Shown: piece by piece, positions 61,169 to 64,000 of the stretch
How the letters are laid out: each line of letters starts with the position of its first letter
How positions within the stretch are numbered: position 1 is the stretch's first letter
Source of the DNA: an uncultured Eubacteriales bacterium
Lineage (GTDB): Bacteria > Bacillota > Clostridia > Saccharofermentanales > Saccharofermentanaceae
Direction of reading: 5' to 3'
Assembly (NCBI GenBank): GCA_900314745.1
Contig: OMWK01000003.1
Span: 186,001-250,000, forward strand
Length of the DNA: 64,000 bases
The notes under the pieces: model-generated
The model's database searches: none
What the model saw: only the letters and a program-made list of their open reading frames with translations
Told to the model about the DNA's origin: nothing
Translations under genes and position numbers: made by a program

Positions 61169-61402
61169 TACCAACCGATTAGCAAACTTGATATTCCCTT
61201 TGTCACCCTTCTATCTACATCTGACATGTGATTGCCCTGATTCATTTCAAACTTCACATCTATTCCCTGTGCTCTATAGAACGAATACACTTCTCTTTGC
61301 TTCATTCTGATCCATTTTCATATTAACGATCTCATCTTCATCCAAATTCAGCTTATCCAGCATATTCCTGCAATATACAAAAACATCAGATAAATTATAC
61401 AT
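61169..61402 (-). pseudogene. Alpha/beta-hydrolase C-terminal remnant, frameshifted
   Basis: On the minus strand the frame from 61402 reads NLSDVFVYCRNMLDKLNLDE, then MDQNEAKRS, and stops; the neighbouring frame continues VYSFYRAQGIDVKFEMNQGN, then HMSDVDRR, to a stop at 61169. 'FEMNxGNHxxDxDxR' is typical of the catalytic-His end of alpha/beta hydrolases. The N-terminal part is missing. The 492-bp gap 60985-61476 contains this remnant and the inverted repeat at 60995, and otherwise nothing that I can see. Confidence 0.45.
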
Positions 61403-61476
61403 TTACATACGAATAAACTGTTATGAATACGCGACCACCCTGAGAATTATTATTCATCGTATTCGTTATATCTTCG

Positions 61477-61749
61477 TTATTTATTAATGATATCCTTGAT
61501 TCTCTGATACGTCTCATCGCTAACCTTATAGATATTGATACCTATAGGCTTACAGTTAATAAAGACATTATTCTGCCAAGTCTTTATGAGCGTGACTTCA
61601 GTGACATCGCTATACTCGACGGTTCTCTCGATCTTGCCTTTCCTTATCAATTCCATCTTCGTCTCGTAAAACACAAAATCGTACTTCGGCGGAAGAAAAA
61701 CGCTATAGCCATTTGTTCCTTTAGCCGTGAATCTGAAAACCTCATTCAT
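61477..61749 (-). CDS. Small PH-like domain protein
   Basis: 90 residues from the ATG at 61749 (AGGAG 7 nt upstream). Pattern FVFYETKMELIRKGKIERTV, then 'YSDVTEVTLIKTW' and a C-terminal helix ETYQRIKDIINK resembles the bacterial PH-like fold. No function known. Confidence 0.65.
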   Translation of the reverse strand: MNEVFRFTAKGTNGYSVFLPPKYDFVFYETKMELIRKGKIERTVEYSDVTEVTLIKTWQNNVFINCKPIGINIYKVSDETYQRIKDIINK

Positions 61750-61834
61750 AGTCTTACTCCTATCGTTTAATGTTGTAGCTATCAAAACTTACTTTTACAT
61801 ACAGTTATGCGCATAACCGCCAAGTTCTTCATCA

Positions 61835-62203
61835 TTACTGCTTCTTTTTCTGCGCCGTAACGAGATAACTTACTTCCAATAAACTACAGATCTCGTCAGG
61901 ACTGACAGTACCGTCAAGAAGAATCGAGATCCAATTTCCGCGACTTATATGATACCCCTTCATGTATCCCGGCTGACGGATAAGATCATCTACCATTATC
62001 GGGTCGTCAAGCTTAACGTTAAGGATATCCACGAGTCCATCGCCATCCAGTCCGAGCTTACTTCTCGAAACATCCATAACCAGTCCGAACCACTTCCTGT
62101 TACCTTGATGCCTGAAGACAATATAGTTCGGAAACTTCTTCCACAGATGTTCCGGCTCCACCCCGTATTGTTCCTGAATGTAATTTATTAGCTTGTCCCT
62201 CAT
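61835..62203 (-). CDS. MmcQ/YjbR-family protein
   Basis: 122 residues. Family pattern: YGVEPEHLWKKFPNYIVFRH, KWFGLVMDV, ILNVKLDDP, 'GYMKGYHISRGNWISILLDG' near the end. MmcQ/YjbR proteins have a CyaY-like fold and may bind DNA; role unsettled. GGGGGAG precedes the ATG and lies 8 bp after the stop of the helicase fragment. Confidence 0.85.
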   Translation of the reverse strand: MRDKLINYIQEQYGVEPEHLWKKFPNYIVFRHQGNRKWFGLVMDVSRSKLGLDGDGLVDILNVKLDDPIMVDDLIRQPGYMKGYHISRGNWISILLDGTVSPDEICSLLEVSYLVTAQKKKQ

Positions 62204-62211
62204 AGCTCCCC

Positions 62212-62580
62212 CTAAAGTATTTGCGGCTTCCTATAGCAGTATTCCAAGATAGGGTACAAGAAGCATTCCGTCTTACCAGAGCCGGTACCCGTAGCAACAA
62301 GTGTAGACCGACCATCCTCTCCGGTTAATCTGCTGAAAGCTTTCTGCTGATGAACGTACGGAGTATATGCAGGATGGATCGCTTGAAAAGGATTCTCTTC
62401 ATTATCAGCTATACGAAACGGAAGTCTTACCGCAACATAAGGCTCATGAAAAACCTTCTTAGGTTCTGATAGCATATTCTTCAACGAATTCTTAAACACA
62501 AGATTCGTTATCGGAAATGTCGTATCTATATAATCCTTAAGACCACTTTGAATTTGCTCTGCCAAAACTGATGGTATCAT
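62212..62580 (-). pseudogene. N-terminal fragment of a large DEAD/DEAH-type helicase
   Basis: 122 residues with AGGAG upstream. It starts MIPSVLAEQIQSGLKDYIDT and reaches a Walker A motif TLVATGTGSGKTECFLYPIL, then stops shortly after (CYRKPQIL). Full-length relatives of this type run to many hundred residues with further helicase motifs and often a C-terminal DUF1998 zinc region. Everything after motif I is missing, so the gene has been cut by deletion. It lies in a row with DUF2971 and a methyltransferase-like gene, as in defence islands. Confidence 0.7.
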
Positions 62581-62598
62581 AAGCCTTCTCCTACTGTG

Positions 62599-63609
62599 TT
62601 ATTTGTTGTATCCGCATACATCTCGCATGAATGATTTTTGTATAACATGGTACAAATGATCATCATTACGCTTTCTTATAAAATTACGTTTCATAAAAAA
62701 TGATGCTTTTGCAGGGTCAATTTTCTGTTTTATCATTTCGAATCTGCCCACACCCTGTAGCATGATAAACACTGGTATATTATTATTCAATGAATAGTCT
62801 AAAAGCTTACTAATATTTCGAATTCCTATTTCCCAGTTATCTCCATAACAGTTCCTAAGGAAATGATAGCCAAATATCAATTCCTTAATTCTGGGCAAGT
62901 TCATTAACTGATAACGTGACCTTTTATCACTATCGGGAAACAACGGAGAAATAAACCTCCATTCATTCTCGTACTTCCAATCCAAACTCTTACAAAGAAT
63001 AGAGACCATAACAGCCAATTCAATAGAATAAGGGTAATCAGTATCCTTTTTATAAAGCAAAGAGGAAACGTTAATAGGCTTATCTCGATAAGCTACAGGA
63101 AAAGTATACAGATTCAATGGATTAATCTCACCACTAAAATCATATTTGACACAGATTCCCCTGTTAGAATCGCCATAATGTGCCCACATCAAAACAGAAG
63201 AGTCAACAGGAGAAAAGCAACATAAATGTGCTCCCATATAATCAATGGTACGCTGTTTAAGGTCAGCTTCTGTCTCAAAATAAGTTCGAGACGATTCCTT
63301 AAGCGAATTTGTCTCAATTCCATATTTTCTCAACTCTTCAAGATCGTCTTCAACAAGTTTGCTCAACTGTTCTTCATCCGAATAAATACACATTCCACAA
63401 TCAAACATGTCGTTATATTCTTTTACAGATGTCACGGTAATCCTATTATTGGTTATATCATTTACAGCATATTCAGAAATCTTCATGTAACGATATAAAT
63501 CTGGTTTCTTTGCAGGGATCGTATATTTATCGCCACAGGTTCCATTAATGATTTCTATAACTCGATTAATAAAATCATTATCGCTCATTAACTCAGAAAA
63601 GATCTTCAA
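62599..63609 (-). CDS. DUF2971 domain protein
   Basis: 336 residues. The start is TTG at 63609 with an excellent GGAGGTGA 6 nt upstream; it overlaps the stop of the upstream gene by 4 bp. DUF2971 motifs: LYRYMKISEYAVNDITNNRI, 'LCCFSPVDSSVLMWAHYGDS', GICVKYDF and 'DWKYENEWRFISP'. DUF2971 proteins often sit in accessory or defence islands; biochemical role unknown to me. AT-rich. Confidence 0.85.
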   Translation of the reverse strand: MKIFSELMSDNDFINRVIEIINGTCGDKYTIPAKKPDLYRYMKISEYAVNDITNNRITVTSVKEYNDMFDCGMCIYSDEEQLSKLVEDDLEELRKYGIETNSLKESSRTYFETEADLKQRTIDYMGAHLCCFSPVDSSVLMWAHYGDSNRGICVKYDFSGEINPLNLYTFPVAYRDKPINVSSLLYKKDTDYPYSIELAVMVSILCKSLDWKYENEWRFISPLFPDSDKRSRYQLMNLPRIKELIFGYHFLRNCYGDNWEIGIRNISKLLDYSLNNNIPVFIMLQGVGRFEMIKQKIDPAKASFFMKRNFIRKRNDDHLYHVIQKSFMRDVCGYNK

Positions 63610-64000
63610 TTGTTGTCACCTCCAGCAAAACGTTTCGCAAAGTTCACCCAAACTTCTTCATAATCTTTTTCTCGATTACATCGATTAAATGGGGCTACAT
63701 ATTCGATTATGCGTTCAACAGGACCATTAGGAACTGTGTCATCAGTAATAGTCTGAGTTACTGTACCTTCAGACATATTTTTAATCTCTTCCCACTCTTT
63801 TCTAGATACACCAACTCCTATTAAGCTACGATTAACTGTAAAAACAATTCTTCCGTTTTGGTCATACCAAGTATCCTCTTCGTAACTTTGTAAATCAGAA
63901 GACTGAATTCTGTACATTGTTATTAATTGTTCCAAAGACAATCCAAGTGCCATAGCCGTGAGAACATCTATCTCTACAAGAGCTTCCCTTAGATTTCTTG
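63606..64000 (-). CDS. C-terminal part of a large methyltransferase-like protein (5' end outside window)
   Basis: The open frame runs to the window edge without a stop, so this is the 3' end of a larger gene; an ATG at 63953 is internal. Visible: REALVEIDVLTAMALGLSLE, 'YEEDTWYDQNGRIVFTVNR', GVGVSRKEWEE, 'TQTITDDTVPNGPVERIIEY' and VAPFNRCNREKDYEEVW. From memory this matches the C-terminus of very large Eco57I/DISARM-type DNA methyltransferase-like proteins, which neighbour DUF1998 helicases. That link is recalled, not checked. It is coupled to the DUF2971 gene (4-bp overlap). Confidence 0.6.
   Translation of the reverse strand, partial: RNLREALVEIDVLTAMALGLSLEQLITMYRIQSSDLQSYEEDTWYDQNGRIVFTVNRSLIGVGVSRKEWEEIKNMSEGTVTQTITDDTVPNGPVERIIEYVAPFNRCNREKDYEEVWVNFAKRFAGGDNN

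Noticed and set aside
61071..61310. 79-codon plus-strand open frame MTTTTHNFMNLISS...
   Set aside because: It overlaps the minus-strand alpha/beta-hydrolase remnant, and the minus strand reads as protein with family motifs; the plus frame is a shadow.
1..64000. CRISPR arrays, insertion sequences, tRNA or rRNA genes
   Set aside because: No regularly spaced repeats, transposase genes, or recognisable tRNA/rRNA sequences seen anywhere in the window.

Overview
The window looks like a chromosomal segment of a Gram-positive, carbohydrate-using anaerobe of the Bacillota (Clostridia; a gut or rumen Oscillospirales/Saccharofermentans-like bacterium would fit, but this is inference). The grounds are strong AGGAGG-type ribosome sites, frequent TTG starts, several lipobox (LxxC) lipoproteins, MATE/ABC/RND exporters without outer-membrane partners, many c-di-GMP enzymes, GH16 and GH2 glycosidases, and no outer-membrane genes. 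No rRNA, tRNA, CRISPR array or intact insertion sequence was seen.

Layout. 1-8 kb: a partial secreted GH16 glucanase, a divergent AraC regulator, two paralogous zinc-ribbon membrane proteins, a PAS-GGDEF-GGDEF-EAL protein and two small membrane proteins. 8-16 kb: a CDF metal exporter, an SbcCD/YhaON-like nuclease-ATPase pair, and an operon of a zinc-ribbon membrane protein with a membrane metallophosphoesterase. 16-26 kb: a membrane EAL protein, a very large RND exporter with a coiled-coil insert, a PrsW-like protein with zinc ribbons, a tandem pair of 51-bp hairpin repeats and an acyl-CoA synthetase. 26-31 kb: a mannose operon (PfkB kinase, GH2 beta-mannosidase, AGE-family mannose isomerase). 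32-36 kb: metE-metF with a divergent LysR regulator and a textbook T-N11-A operator. 36-43 kb: a sensor diguanylate cyclase paired with an orphan sugar-binding lipoprotein, a MATE exporter fused to an ATPase-like domain, and a PgaC-PgaD-like fusion for exopolysaccharide. 43-50 kb: a PARG-like macrodomain protein, a small double-glycine leader peptide gene, NUDIX, an ATC-hydrolase-like protein, a two-gene ABC exporter and its TetR regulator. 50-58 kb: a serine-rich zinc-ribbon protein with a duplicated domain, lipoproteins, an AT-rich GT-C-like membrane protein, a split chromate transporter with a NifX-like protein, an MBL-fold hydrolase and a YczE-like protein. 58.4-64 kb: an accessory region with gene remnants (RhuM, alpha/beta hydrolase, helicase N-terminus), an ORF6N-PLD protein, DUF2971 and the C-terminus of a large methyltransferase-like protein, which together look like a decaying defence island.

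How genes may work together. Mannosidase, mannose isomerase and fructokinase form a complete mannoside to fructose-6-phosphate route that does not need mannose-6-phosphate isomerase. Three c-di-GMP enzymes and a fused PgaCD-like synthase point to regulated exopolysaccharide production. The TetR-ABC-ABC-ATC hydrolase-NUDIX run shares GTTAGC-type palindromes and ends next to an unassigned GG-leader peptide; this is the best candidate here for an undescribed system, although no maturation protease or modifying enzyme is visible beside it.
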